This document shows, piece by piece, positions 53,501 to 63,384 of a DNA stretch of 64,000 nucleotides. The translations under genes were made by a program, and so were the position numbers. The DNA is taken from assembly GCF_009908315.1 (NCBI RefSeq), contig NZ_JAAATW010000001.1, positions 248,001 through 312,000 of the forward strand, read 5' to 3'. How positions within the stretch are numbered: position 1 is the first letter of the stretch; every line of letters begins with the position of its first letter. Below the pieces are notes generated by a model, which saw only the letters and a list, made by a program, of their open reading frames with translations, ran no database searches and was not told the origin of the DNA. The stretch is from Paragemmobacter ruber (GTDB lineage Bacteria; Pseudomonadota; Alphaproteobacteria; Rhodobacterales; Rhodobacteraceae).

Positions 53501-55456
53501 TCACACATCCAACTCCTCCACAAACCGCGCGTTCTCCTGAATATACTGGAAGCGCAGTTCCGGCTTCTTGCCCATCAGGCGTTCCACCAGGTCGCCGGTC
53601 ATGCCGGGTTCGTCCTCGTCGATGCTGACGCGGATCAGCTTGCGGCTTTTCGGGTCCATCGTCGTGTCCTTAAGGTCCTTGGCATCCATCTCGCCCAGAC
53701 CCTTGAAGCGCTGCACGTCGATCTTGCCCTTGCCGCCCAACCCCTTGGCGAGCCACTCCTCCTTCTCGGCATCGGACGCCACATAAAGCCGCTTCGCCCC
53801 TTGTGTCAGGCGGTAGAGGGGCGGGCAGGCGAGGTAGAGGTGGCCCTTGTCGATCAGCGGGCGCATCTGGGTGAAGAAGAAGGTCATCAGGAGCGAGGCG
53901 ATATGCGCGCCGTCGACATCGGCATCGGTCATGATGATGATCTTTTCATAGCGCAGATCGTCGATCTTGAACTTCGTCCCCATGCCCACGCCGAGGGCTT
54001 CGCAGATGTCGCGGATTTCGCTGTTCTCATGCAGCTTGGACGAGGCCGCGCCGAGGACGTTCAGGATCTTGCCCTTGAGCGGGAGGAGCGCCTGCGTCTC
54101 GCGGTCGCGCGCGCCCTTGGCCGAGCCGCCGGCGCTGTCGCCTTCGACGATGAAAAGCTCCGTCCCCTCGCGGGTTTTCGACGAGCAGTCGGTAAGCTTG
54201 CCGGGCAGGCGCAGCTTTTTCGTCGCCGTCTTTCGGGCGGTTTCCTTTTCCATCCGGCGCCGCAGCCGTTCCTCGGCCCGCAGGACGAGGAAATCGAGGA
54301 TGGCGCCTGCAGATTTCGTGTCATTGGCAAGCCAGTTGTCGAAATGGTCGCGCACCGCGCCTTCGACCCATTTGGCGGCCTCTTCCGTGGCGAGGCGGTC
54401 CTTTGTCTGGCCCACGAATTGCGGTTCGCGGATGAAGCAGGACACCAGCGCGCAGCCCCCGGCGATCAGGTCGTCGCGGGTGATGAGTTCGGCCTTGCGG
54501 TTCTTGACCAGATCGCCATAGGCGCGGATGCCTTTCAGGATCGCCGCCCAGAAGCCCCCCTCATGCGTGCCGCCTTCGGGCGTGGGAACGGTGTTGCAGT
54601 AGGACTGGATGAAGCCATCCCGCGCGGGCGTCCAGTTGATGGCCCATTCGACAGAGCCGGGGACATTGTATTTCTCGGTAAAGTTCACCTTTCCCGCGAA
54701 GGGGCGGTCGGCATAGGTGGAGGTTTTCGCCAGTTGATCCGACAGATAGTCGGCCAGGCCGCCGGGGAAGTGGAACACCGCCTCCAGTGGGGTTTCGCCA
54801 TCGTTGATGGCGGATTTCCAGCGGATTTCGACGCCCGAGAAGAGATAGGCCTTGGAGCGGACCATCTTGAGCAGGCGCGCGGGCTTGAAGGTCTGGGAGC
54901 CGAAGATTTCATGATCGGCATGGAAGGTGACGGAGGTGCCGCGCCGGTTCGGGGCGGGGCCTACCTTTTCCACCGGGCCCTTGGGGATGCCGCGCGAGAA
55001 TTCCTGGGCGAACAGTTCGCGGTTGCGGGCGACCTCTACCCGCATGTGATCGGACAGCGCGTTGACGACGGACGCGCCGACGCCATGCAGGCCGCCGGAG
55101 GTGGCATAGGCATCGCCGCCGAACTTGCCGCCCGCGTGCAGGGTGCAGAGGATGACTTCCAGCGCGGATTTGCCGGGGAATTTCGGGTGCGGGTCGATGG
55201 GGATGCCGCGGCCATTGTCGCGGATGGTGATGGCGTAATCGGCGTGAAGCTCCACCTCGATCCGCGTGGCGTGGCCGGCAACGGCCTCGTCCATCGAGTT
55301 GTCGAGGATTTCCGCTACGAGGTGGTGCAGCGCGCGTTCATCCGTGCCGCCGATATACATGCCGGGGCGTTTGCGGACAGGCTCCAGCCCTTCCAGCACC
55401 TCGATGGAGGCGGCGTTGTAGCTCTGGTCCCCGGAGGAGAGGAGGTCGTTGGCCAT
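53501..55456 (-). CDS. parE: DNA topoisomerase IV subunit B
   Basis: 651 residues. GHKL ATPase: EILDNSMDEAVAGHA and SGGLHGVGASVVNALSD; transducer region (about 230-400); TOPRIM: VEGDSAGGSAKGARDRETQ and MTDADVDGAHIASLL; C-terminal RFKGLGEMDAKDLKDTTMDP. GyrB is usually longer (~800 aa) in these bacteria, and the GSDEGA-type start seen here (GGTDERALHHL) fits ParE. It decatenates chromosomes with ParC. The decayed IS481 element abuts its stop codon. Confidence 0.93.
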   Translation of the reverse strand: MANDLLSSGDQSYNAASIEVLEGLEPVRKRPGMYIGGTDERALHHLVAEILDNSMDEAVAGHATRIEVELHADYAITIRDNGRGIPIDPHPKFPGKSALEVILCTLHAGGKFGGDAYATSGGLHGVGASVVNALSDHMRVEVARNRELFAQEFSRGIPKGPVEKVGPAPNRRGTSVTFHADHEIFGSQTFKPARLLKMVRSKAYLFSGVEIRWKSAINDGETPLEAVFHFPGGLADYLSDQLAKTSTYADRPFAGKVNFTEKYNVPGSVEWAINWTPARDGFIQSYCNTVPTPEGGTHEGGFWAAILKGIRAYGDLVKNRKAELITRDDLIAGGCALVSCFIREPQFVGQTKDRLATEEAAKWVEGAVRDHFDNWLANDTKSAGAILDFLVLRAEERLRRRMEKETARKTATKKLRLPGKLTDCSSKTREGTELFIVEGDSAGGSAKGARDRETQALLPLKGKILNVLGAASSKLHENSEIRDICEALGVGMGTKFKIDDLRYEKIIIMTDADVDGAHIASLLMTFFFTQMRPLIDKGHLYLACPPLYRLTQGAKRLYVASDAEKEEWLAKGLGGKGKIDVQRFKGLGEMDAKDLKDTTMDPKSRKLIRVSIDEDEPGMTGDLVERLMGKKPELRFQYIQENARFVEELDV

Positions 55457-55590
55457 GCGCTGTGCTCGATTCTTTATGGGTGCGATGTAGCGCGGGATTA
55501 GAGCATCGCAGGGGGGCCGGGCGCAAGATGTGGGGGTTGCCCTGCCGGGCCTGCGGGCTATCCCTGTGGCGGAGCAAACAACGGAGAGGC

Positions 55591-56478
55591 ATGATGCGGG
55601 TTTTGTTCACGGGTGGATCGGGGAAGGCGGGCAAGCATGTGGTGGCCTATCTTGCCGCGGCGGGGCATCGGGTGGTGAACGTGGACCGGGTGCCCTTGGG
55701 CCATGCAGGGGTGCATGATTTCATCGCCGACATCACCGATGCCGGGCAGATGTTTTCGGTCCTGTCGGGCCATGCCGGATATGACGAGTTGGACGCGGGT
55801 CCGGCCAGGCCTTTTGACGCCGTGGTGCATTTCGCGGCCATCCCGCGGCTGATGATGATGCCGGACACCGAGACCTATCGCGTCAATGTGGTGGGGACCT
55901 ACAATGTGATCGAGGCGGCGGTGAAGCTGGGTATCCGCAAGATCATCATCGCGTCGAGCGAGACCACCTATGGGGTATGTTTCAGCGAAGGGGTGGTGGA
56001 TCCCAAGGTCCTGCCTCTGGAAGAGGATTACGACATTGATCCGATGGACAGCTATGGCATGTCCAAGAAGGTGAACGAGGTGACGGCGCGCAGTTTCCAG
56101 CGGCGGTCGGGGGCGGATATCTATGCGCTGCGGATCGGCAACGTGATCGAGCCGCAGGAATATGCGACGCTCTTCCCGCCACTGAAAGAGGATCCCGGCC
56201 TGCGGCGGCGGATCACGTTCAGCTATATCGATGCGCGGGATCTGGGGCAGATCGTGGATCTGTGCCTGAAAAAGGATGGCTTGGGCTGGCAGGTGTTCAA
56301 CGCGGTCAATGACAGCAATGCCGTGCCGCAGCCGAATGACGAATTGCTGGCGCGGTTCTTCCCCAACGTGCCCCTGTCGCGCCCGCTGGAGCCGCATGAG
56401 GGGCTTTTGTCCAACCGCAAGATCCGCGAGGTGCTGGGTTTCAGGGAGCAGCACGACTGGCGGAAATACGTGGGCTGA
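55591..56478 (+). CDS. NAD(P)-dependent epimerase/dehydratase (extended SDR)
   Basis: 295 residues. Rossmann motif VLFTGGSGKAGKHVVAYLAAAG, the active-site triad region SSETTYG...YGMSKKVNEV (S, YxxxK) complete. GGAGAGG stands before ATG 55591/55594 (either may start). Likely acts on a nucleotide sugar or uronate; uronate dehydrogenase-like enzymes share this layout. It is divergent from parE. A REP-like hairpin and a degenerate copy of its own last ~50 codons follow. Confidence 0.85.
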   Translation: MMRVLFTGGSGKAGKHVVAYLAAAGHRVVNVDRVPLGHAGVHDFIADITDAGQMFSVLSGHAGYDELDAGPARPFDAVVHFAAIPRLMMMPDTETYRVNVVGTYNVIEAAVKLGIRKIIIASSETTYGVCFSEGVVDPKVLPLEEDYDIDPMDSYGMSKKVNEVTARSFQRRSGADIYALRIGNVIEPQEYATLFPPLKEDPGLRRRITFSYIDARDLGQIVDLCLKKDGLGWQVFNAVNDSNAVPQPNDELLARFFPNVPLSRPLEPHEGLLSNRKIREVLGFREQHDWRKYVG

Positions 56479-56484
56479 GCCGGG

Positions 56485-56512
56485 GTAGGATGGGCAGTCC
56501 TGCCCATCCTAC
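56485..56512. repeat. REP-like hairpin, copy 1
   Basis: Perfect 13-bp inverted repeat, GTAGGATGGGCAG (56485-56497) and its complement (56500-56512), 6 bp after the epimerase stop. Recurs identically at 56687-56714 in the same orientation. Resembles the GTAGGRTGGGC class of REP sequences. Confidence 0.8.
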
Positions 56513-56535
56513 GCGGCGGGCGGCGCGCACTTCCG

Positions 56536-56685
56536 GATAAGGCGTTGCAGGCGTGGCTTTTCCCGGACGTGCCCCGGTCGCGCGGGCGGGAGCCGCATGA
56601 GGGCCTTCTGCCCAACCCCCGGACCCGCGAGGTGCCGGGTTTCAAGGAGCAGCGCGACGGGCGGACATATGTGGGCCGACCTTGA
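56536..56685 (+). pseudogene. Degenerate partial copy of the epimerase 3' end
   Basis: In frame it reads DKALQAWLFPDVPRSRG...REPHEGLLPNPRTREVPGFKEQRDGRTYVG and stops at 56683, aligning with the last ~47 codons of the epimerase (NDELLARFFPNVPLSRP...EPHEGLL...). About a third of residues differ, many at conserved positions. It has no start or Rossmann part. Together with the hairpin behind it, this is a diverged ~202-bp tandem copy or the tail of a deleted paralogue. Confidence 0.8.
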
Positions 56686-56686
56686 G

Positions 56687-56714
56687 GTAGGATGGGCAGT
56701 CCTGCCCATCCTAC
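56687..56714. repeat. REP-like hairpin, copy 2
   Basis: Same 13-bp arms as copy 1, 202 bp further on, again followed by GCGGCGGGCGG. Sits between the degenerate epimerase tail and the convergent GST gene and may serve as terminator for both. Confidence 0.8.
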
Positions 56715-56729
56715 GCGGCGGGCGGCGGG

Positions 56730-57374
56730 CTATTCCGGCTCGGCCAGCCGCGCCTCCCACATCTTGCGGAAGGCGGGACGGGATTGTGCGGCGCCCAGCC
56801 AGCGCGCCACATCGGGGAATTCGGCGATCAGGGCGGCATGGCCCTGCGCATAGCGCAGGCATTCGGCCGTATTGATGTCGGCCACGGTGAAGCGGTTGCC
56901 CACCAGCCAATCCCGCCCGGCGAGATGGGCGTTCAGTCGCCCCAAGGGGCGGCGCAGCTTTTCTGCCGCGATCCGGAGGATGCCCTCGCCCGTGGCCCCT
57001 GCCGGGGCCTGCAGGATTTCCAGCGCCGGGCCTTCCACGGCGGTTGCGGCAAACAGCGCCCATTGTTCCATCAGCGCGGCCTCGGCATCGTCCTGGGGGC
57101 CGAGCTGGCCGCCGTAGCGGCGCGCGAGGTAGAGCGCGATGGCAAGGCTTTCGGTCAGGACCAGATCGCCATCCTGCATCGCCGGGATCTGCCCCTGCGG
57201 ATTGACGCGCAGGAAATCGGGCGAGGTCGTGTTGATCTGCGCCCCCGGCGCGGCGGGATCGGGCAGGCGGTAGGCCTGGATCACCGGGATATGGGTGAAG
57301 GCTGTCCCCGTCTCCAGCAGCACCCAGAGCGGGCGCGTCGCGCGCGAGCGGTAGACGCCATATAGCGTGATCAT
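56730..57374 (-). CDS. Glutathione S-transferase family protein
   Basis: 214 residues from MITLYGVYRSRATRPLW. Thioredoxin-like N-domain (1-~80) with NPQGQIPAMQDGDLVLTESLAIALYLARRY (cis-Pro and glutathione gamma-glutamyl site), helical C-domain (about 95-205) with LVGNRFTVADINTAEC. The catalytic Ser/Cys position reads SRATR, so a Ser-type enzyme. AGGAGA is 8 nt before ATG 57374; the longer frame upstream is not supported. Confidence 0.9.
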   Translation of the reverse strand: MITLYGVYRSRATRPLWVLLETGTAFTHIPVIQAYRLPDPAAPGAQINTTSPDFLRVNPQGQIPAMQDGDLVLTESLAIALYLARRYGGQLGPQDDAEAALMEQWALFAATAVEGPALEILQAPAGATGEGILRIAAEKLRRPLGRLNAHLAGRDWLVGNRFTVADINTAECLRYAQGHAALIAEFPDVARWLGAAQSRPAFRKMWEARLAEPE

Positions 57375-57577
57375 GGCCGTTCTCCTGTAGCGTTCCGGCG
57401 GCGACCCTAGGCCGTGGCGCGGCGACTGGGAAGGGCCTTCGGATGCGGCCTGCTGCCGATGCGGCGCGCGCCGCCCGTGCCGCCCGCGCCACGCTGGGCG
57501 GCCTGCCGCCGAGGGCGGTTGCACCCGGGCGGGTTGCGGCCTACCTGTGGCGGCAGGACGGGTGCGGGGGTGGCGCG

Positions 57578-58219
57578 ATGCGGCAGGCGCTGGCAGTGGT
57601 GGCCGGGATCGGGGCGGCGGCTGTGATAGCCGCGCCGGTGCTGGCGCATCCCCATGTCTTCATGGATACCGCGCTGGAGGTGATCCGCGATGAGGCCGGA
57701 CGCGCAGAGGCACTGCGTGTGACATGGACCTATGATCCGTTCTTCTCGCTCGTCCTGATCACCGAACGGGGCCTGGACCCGGATGGCGACGGCGTGTTGA
57801 CCGAGGCCGAGACCGCCGCCCTGCAGGGCTTTGACATGAACTGGACCCCCGGCTTTCCGGGCGACACCTATGCCTTTGCCGGGACGCGGGCCGTGGCCCT
57901 GTCTGGCCCGCGCGACGGGGTGGCGCGCTATGAAGGGGGGCGGATCATCTCGTCCCATATCCGCGATCTGGCAGAGCCGGTGGCGGGGCTTCTGGTCGTG
58001 AAGAATTACGACCCGACCTATTACACCGAATACACCATCCGCGAGGTGCGGGCCGAGGGCTGCGGGACCGAGATCATCGCGCCCGAGATTTCCCAAGCAG
58101 AGCAGGAATTGCAGGCCGCGCTGGCCGAGATTCCGGCGGATGTGGACATCGAGATGGGCTTTCCCGAGGTGGGCGCCCTCTTCGCGCAGGAGGTGCGGGT
58201 CACATGCGGCGCGAGCTGA
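57578..58219 (+). CDS. DUF1007 periplasmic protein with EF-hand (ZevA-like)
   Basis: 213 residues with a signal peptide (about 1-23, ending VLAHPH, the mature protein starting with His-Pro-His). DUF1007 features: HPHVFMDTALEVI and WTYDPFFSLVL. Residues 67-78 form a textbook EF-hand loop, DPDGDGVLTEAE. The gene overlaps a NicO-type transporter gene by 16 bp. The same two-gene unit in Haemophilus (zevAB) supports zinc uptake, so a periplasmic metal-binding role is likely. I chose ATG 57578 from the signal peptide position. Confidence 0.83.
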   Translation: MRQALAVVAGIGAAAVIAAPVLAHPHVFMDTALEVIRDEAGRAEALRVTWTYDPFFSLVLITERGLDPDGDGVLTEAETAALQGFDMNWTPGFPGDTYAFAGTRAVALSGPRDGVARYEGGRIISSHIRDLAEPVAGLLVVKNYDPTYYTEYTIREVRAEGCGTEIIAPEISQAEQELQAALAEIPADVDIEMGFPEVGALFAQEVRVTCGAS

Positions 58220-59154
58220 CGCTGGCGGGGCTGGCGCTGGCCTTGGGGCTGGGGCTGGTCTGGGCCTTGGGCGGGATGGACCTGCTGGCGCGCTGGGCCG
58301 CCGAGACGCAGCGCGCCTTGCAGGCGCCGCTGGCCGGGGCCGTGCGGGCCGTGCAGGCGGGCGAGCCTGCGGCCTGGGGCGGGCTTCTGGCGGTGTGTTT
58401 CGGCTATGGCGTGGTGCATGCGGCGGGACCGGGGCATGGCAAGTTCCTGATCGGCGGCTATGGCGTCGCCCGGCGGGTGCGGCTGATGCCGCTGGCGGGG
58501 GTGGCGCTGGCGGCGTCGCTGGCGCAGGCGGCGGTGGCGGTGGGTCTGGTCTATGCCGGAGTGCTGGCACTGGGCTGGACGCGTGAGCGCATGGTGGGGC
58601 TGGCCGAAGGTGCGCTGGCGGCGGCCAGTTGGGCCGCCATCGCGGGCATCGGGCTGTGGCTGATGTGGCGGGGCGGTCGCGGGCTGGGCCGGGCGCTGCG
58701 GTCGGATCAGGCGCGGTCGCAGGGGGAGGTCGGACATGATCACGGTCACCATCACACCCAGGATCACGCCCACGCCCATACCCATGGTCCTGATTGCGGC
58801 TGCGGCCATGCGCATGGGCCGACGCTGGCTCAGGTGGCGGGGCTGGCCGGATGGCGCGACACGGCGGCGCTGATCTTCGGTGTGGCGGTACGGCCCTGTT
58901 CGGGGGCGTTGTTCCTGTTGATCCTGACCTTCCAGATGGGGATCGGCGCGGCGGGCGTGGCGGGGGCCTTTGCGATGGGGCTGGGCGTGGCGGTGGTGAC
59001 CATCGGCGTGGCCGTGCTGGCCGTCTGGTCGCGCGAGGGCGCGTTGGAGGGGCTGGGCGAGGCGCGGGTCTGGCGGGTGCTGCCGGTGTTGGAACTGTTG
59101 GCGGGGCTCGTGGTGGCGACACTCGCGCTGGGGATGCTGGCCACGGTGATCTGA
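58204..59154 (+). CDS. NicO-family metal transporter with His-rich loop (ZevB/RcnA-like)
   Basis: 316 residues, about six membrane helices. HAAGPGHGKFLIGGYG is the NicO signature; a second block VRPCSGALFLLILTFQ follows the loop. The cytoplasmic loop at about residues 176-208 contains around a dozen histidines and a CGCGH, expected to bind Ni, Co or Zn. Direction (uptake or efflux) is unsettled: RcnA exports Ni/Co, ZevB is linked to Zn uptake. Coupling to the DUF1007 gene favours the ZevAB type. I found no Zur-like box upstream. Confidence 0.87.
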   Translation: MRRELTLAGLALALGLGLVWALGGMDLLARWAAETQRALQAPLAGAVRAVQAGEPAAWGGLLAVCFGYGVVHAAGPGHGKFLIGGYGVARRVRLMPLAGVALAASLAQAAVAVGLVYAGVLALGWTRERMVGLAEGALAAASWAAIAGIGLWLMWRGGRGLGRALRSDQARSQGEVGHDHGHHHTQDHAHAHTHGPDCGCGHAHGPTLAQVAGLAGWRDTAALIFGVAVRPCSGALFLLILTFQMGIGAAGVAGAFAMGLGVAVVTIGVAVLAVWSREGALEGLGEARVWRVLPVLELLAGLVVATLALGMLATVI

Positions 59155-59307
59155 GCGCGCGCCGTCGTCTGAGACAGAAACTGGGTCGGCCGGGGGATCG
59201 GCACGGGGGCCAACCTTGCGCCGTGGGCAAGCCCTGGGGCGCAGTGCCTTTGTCCCGCGCGCAACGGCGCGGTTCGGGCGGGGGCGGAAGATGGGTCATT
59301 TTCCGGC

Positions 59308-59330
59308 GCGTTTTCTGTGTCAGAAAACGC
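59308..59330. repeat. TCTGTGTCAGA-centred hairpin, copy 2
   Basis: Arms GCGTTTTCTG (59308-59317) and CAGAAAACGC (59321-59330) around TGT, in the 255-bp gap between the NicO and MATE genes. It shares ends and centre with the hairpin at 45869, but the inner AAA/TTT is swapped to TTT/AAA. The rest of 59155-59409 shows no gene; CTGGGTC-like half-copies occur near 59165-59185. Confidence 0.75.
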
Positions 59331-59409
59331 TCTCCGTCGCGCGACTTGCGCCGCGCTGCGGCGAGGGTGGTGTCTTGTGGGCGCCATGCGGCGCGGCTAA
59401 GCCGGAGCC

Positions 59410-60780
59410 ATGACACAGTCCCTGACCCATGCCGGACATGCGCGGGCAACGCTTGCGCTGGGCCTGCCCCTGATCGGCAGCCATCTGGCGCAGATGGCGC
59501 TGCACGTTGCCGATACCGTGATGATGGGATGGTATGGCGTGACGGAACTGGCGGCGACGGTGCTGGGCGCGTCGAGCTTCTTCGTGATCTTCATCCTCGG
59601 TTCCGGCTTCGCGCAGGCGGTGATGCCGATGGTGGCGGCGGCCTTGGCCGAGGGGGACGAGGCGCAGGTGCGGCGCGACACGCGGATGGGGCTGTGGCTG
59701 TCGATCCTGTTCGGGCTGGGGTGCTATCCGCTGTTCTGGTGGTCGGGCGACATCCTGCTGGCGTTGGGCCAGCAGGCAGAGGTGGCCGCGCTGGGGCAGG
59801 ATTACCTGCGCGTGGCAGGGCTGGGGATGATCCCGGCGCTGATGGTGATGGCGCTGAAGAGCTATCTGTCCGCACTGGGGCGGACGCAGGTGGTGCTCTG
59901 GGTCACGTTGGGGGCGGTCGGGCTGAACGTGGCGATGAACTGGGCCTTCATCTTCGGCAACTGGGGCGCGCCGGAATTGGGCGTGGTGGGCGCGGCGCTG
60001 GCCACGCTGTCGGTGCAGGTGGCAAGCTTTGTGGCCATGGCGGTCTATGCCGGTTGGGTGCCGCAGTTGCGCCGGTTCCGGCTGTGGCAGCGGTTCTGGC
60101 GGGCGGATTGGGTGGCCATGGGCCGGGTGTTCCGGCTGGGCTGGCCCATCGGGATCACCGGGCTGGCCGAGAGCGGGCTGTTTCAGGCCAGCGCCCTGAT
60201 GATGGGCTGGATCGGCACGGTGGAACTGGCCGCCCATGGCATCGCGATGGAGGTGGCGGCGCTGACCTTCATGGTGCATCTGGGCCTGTCGAACGCGGTG
60301 ACGATCCGCACCGCCCATGCCGATGGCAGCGGCGACCGGCCGGGGATGCGGGACGGGGCGCTGGTGGGCATCGCGCTGTCGGCGCTGTTCGGGCTGGCGA
60401 TGGTGGTGGTGTTCCTGACGCTGCCCGAGCCGATCATCGTGCTGTTTCTGGACATGGCGAAGCCCGAGAGCGCGCAGATCGTGGCCTTCGGGACGGTGCT
60501 GCTGGCGCTGGCGGCGCTGTTCCAACTGGCCGATGCGATGCAGGTGATCGCGCTGGGCCTTCTGCGCGGGGTGCAGGACACGCGGGTGCCCATGGTGCTG
60601 GCGGCGGTGAGCTATTGGATGATCGGCATCCCTGCCAGCTACGTGCTGGCCTTCCCCTTGGGCTATGGCGCGGTGGGGCTGTGGCTGGGGCTGGTGGCGG
60701 GGCTTGCGGTGGCAGCGGCCACGCTGATGTGGCGCTTCTGGGCGCGGTTCCGGCGGATGGGCGTGACGGCGGGGGCGTAA
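59410..60780 (+). CDS. MATE-family multidrug efflux transporter (NorM-like)
   Basis: 456 residues with twelve membrane helices in two pseudo-repeats. Typical sequence: LALGLPLIGSHLAQMALHVADTVMMGWYGVTELAATVLG at the start and GLLRGVQDTRVPMVLAAVSYWMIGIP in the second half. It exports cationic drugs in exchange for Na+ or H+. It stands alone; the gene downstream is convergent, 8 bp away. Confidence 0.92.
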   Translation: MTQSLTHAGHARATLALGLPLIGSHLAQMALHVADTVMMGWYGVTELAATVLGASSFFVIFILGSGFAQAVMPMVAAALAEGDEAQVRRDTRMGLWLSILFGLGCYPLFWWSGDILLALGQQAEVAALGQDYLRVAGLGMIPALMVMALKSYLSALGRTQVVLWVTLGAVGLNVAMNWAFIFGNWGAPELGVVGAALATLSVQVASFVAMAVYAGWVPQLRRFRLWQRFWRADWVAMGRVFRLGWPIGITGLAESGLFQASALMMGWIGTVELAAHGIAMEVAALTFMVHLGLSNAVTIRTAHADGSGDRPGMRDGALVGIALSALFGLAMVVVFLTLPEPIIVLFLDMAKPESAQIVAFGTVLLALAALFQLADAMQVIALGLLRGVQDTRVPMVLAAVSYWMIGIPASYVLAFPLGYGAVGLWLGLVAGLAVAAATLMWRFWARFRRMGVTAGA

Positions 60781-60788
60781 GGCGGGGG

Positions 60789-61205
60789 CTATTCCGCCGC
60801 CTTCGGCCCCTTCAGCAGACGGTCTGCCTTGCGCTTGATCAGCACGGTGCGCAGATCGTGCATGGCGAGGAGAAGGGCATCCGTCACCTCGTCCAGTTCG
60901 GCCTCGGTCGCGCGGGTCTGCGCCCAATGCGCGGTGAGGTTCAGGTGATCCACCGCGCGGTGGATGTCGTCGAGGTCGCGCCGTGCAAGCTGGGCGCTGC
61001 GCCGTTCCATCCAGTCGCGGATCAGTGCGGTTTCCTGCGCCGTCAGCGTGTGATCGCCATGCGGCTTGATGTTGCCGTTCCTGAGGTTGATCGTCGCGAT
61101 CTCATCCAGTTCGATGCGGCGCTGGCGGTTTTCGGTATCCACCTTGAACAGGATGGCGCCGTTGTCGCGGATGCGGAAATAGTAGTCGGGCAGATCACCG
61201 GCCAT
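60789..61205 (-). CDS. Uncharacterised conserved protein
   Basis: 138 residues: an N-terminal beta-like half (YYFRIRDNGAILFKVDTENRQRRIELDEIATINLRNGNIKPHG, which looks like a ligand- or nucleic-acid-binding small domain) and a C-terminal helical half. No family recognised. It overlaps the VOC gene stop by 11 bp and is co-directional with it, so the two are likely co-expressed. Not membrane-bound. Confidence 0.75.
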   Translation of the reverse strand: MAGDLPDYYFRIRDNGAILFKVDTENRQRRIELDEIATINLRNGNIKPHGDHTLTAQETALIRDWMERRSAQLARRDLDDIHRAVDHLNLTAHWAQTRATEAELDEVTDALLLAMHDLRTVLIKRKADRLLKGPKAAE

Positions 61206-61584
61206 GCGTTTCCTCCCCTGTATCGCGGTTGTCCATCACGCGCAGAAGCGATCCGTCGGGATCAATCAGCGCAAACATGCGCGGGGCCGTGCCGGGCCGG
61301 AAGAAGCCGGTCAGGCGGGGGATCGCCGCCCCGTCCGCAGGCAGGCCGAGCGCGCCCCATTCGGCATGGAGCGCATCGGGATCATCCACGCGCAGGCAGG
61401 CAGAGAACCAGCTTGTCGCGGGGTCAAGACCGGGATGGGGAAAGAACTCCAGCGTCATCTCCCCACGGTCAAGGATCATCCACCCGTCATCGCGATAGGC
61501 GGTGACAAAGCCCAGACGTGTGTAGAAAGCCTCGGTCGCCCCGAGGTCGCGCGCGGGCAGATTGGCGGTGATCCTGTCGGCCAT
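61195..61584 (-). CDS. VOC-superfamily (bleomycin-resistance/glyoxalase-like) protein
   Basis: 129 residues with two beta-alpha-beta-beta-beta modules: ITANLPARDLGATEAFYTRLGF and the C-terminal PRMFALIDPDGSLLRVMDN. The family includes antibiotic-sequestering proteins and metal enzymes. Half-site metal ligands are not convincing, so a bleomycin-resistance-like binding protein is more likely than an enzyme. AGGGG closely precedes ATG 61584. Confidence 0.83.
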   Translation of the reverse strand: MADRITANLPARDLGATEAFYTRLGFVTAYRDDGWMILDRGEMTLEFFPHPGLDPATSWFSACLRVDDPDALHAEWGALGLPADGAAIPRLTGFFRPGTAPRMFALIDPDGSLLRVMDNRDTGEETHGR

Positions 61585-61673
61585 GATCCCCTGTCGCACG
61601 CTCCTCACTAGATGCGCACGCGCCCCCCCCGGGTCACGCGGCGCTTCACACGCCCACAGCCACCGCTGCGCCG

Positions 61674-62927
<1,254 letters not shown>

Positions 62928-62979
62928 TTAGGGTCGGCCCCCCCTGCAATCAAGCGATATCAGAAGAAGGAGAGGCAAG

Positions 62980-63384
62980 ATGGCGGAACATGGCGAGACG
63001 ATGCTGGAATTCACCGACGACGTGGCAACCTTTGGCGACCGGCTGACGCATGCGCGCGAGGCGGCGGGTCTGACAGTGGCGGGGCTGGCGCGGCGGCTGG
63101 GCGTGCGCCGCCCGCTGGTCGAGGCGTGGGAGGCCGATCAGCGCGAGCCGCGCGCCAACCAGTTGCAGATGATGGCGGGCCTCTTTGGCGTGTCGCTGCG
63201 CTGGCTGATGACGGGAAGCGGCGGGCGGGACGAGGCCCCGCCCGAGGGTGGACCGCTGCCGGAACAGGCGCGCCGCGCGATGGGCGAGTTGTCGCAGCTG
63301 CGTGCAGAGCTTCTTGCGCTCGCGGGCCGGATGGGCGAGTTGGAGGCCCGGTTGAGGGCGGATCTGGATGCGGGGCAGGCATGA
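62980..63384 (+). CDS. XRE-family helix-turn-helix protein
   Basis: 134 residues. HTH of the Cro/CI type at about 17-72 (FGDRLTHAREAAGLTVAGLARRLGVRRPLVEAWEADQREPRANQLQMMAGLFGVSLRWLM). The C-terminal part (about 85-130) is a helical, probably coiled-coil segment for dimerisation. AAGGAGAGG precedes the ATG. Its stop overlaps the sdhE start (ATGA, 63381-63384), so it is coupled to an SDH assembly factor, suggesting it may regulate central metabolism. Confidence 0.88.
   Translation: MAEHGETMLEFTDDVATFGDRLTHAREAAGLTVAGLARRLGVRRPLVEAWEADQREPRANQLQMMAGLFGVSLRWLMTGSGGRDEAPPEGGPLPEQARRAMGELSQLRAELLALAGRMGELEARLRADLDAGQA

Noticed and set aside
52937-55501. 854-residue frame joining the transposase end to the complement of parE
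   Set aside because: Only the first ~180 residues are transposase; the rest is antisense to parE.
57480-57577. Zur box before the DUF1007-NicO pair
   Set aside because: The upstream DNA is GC-rich throughout; no AT-rich palindrome of the Zur type is present.
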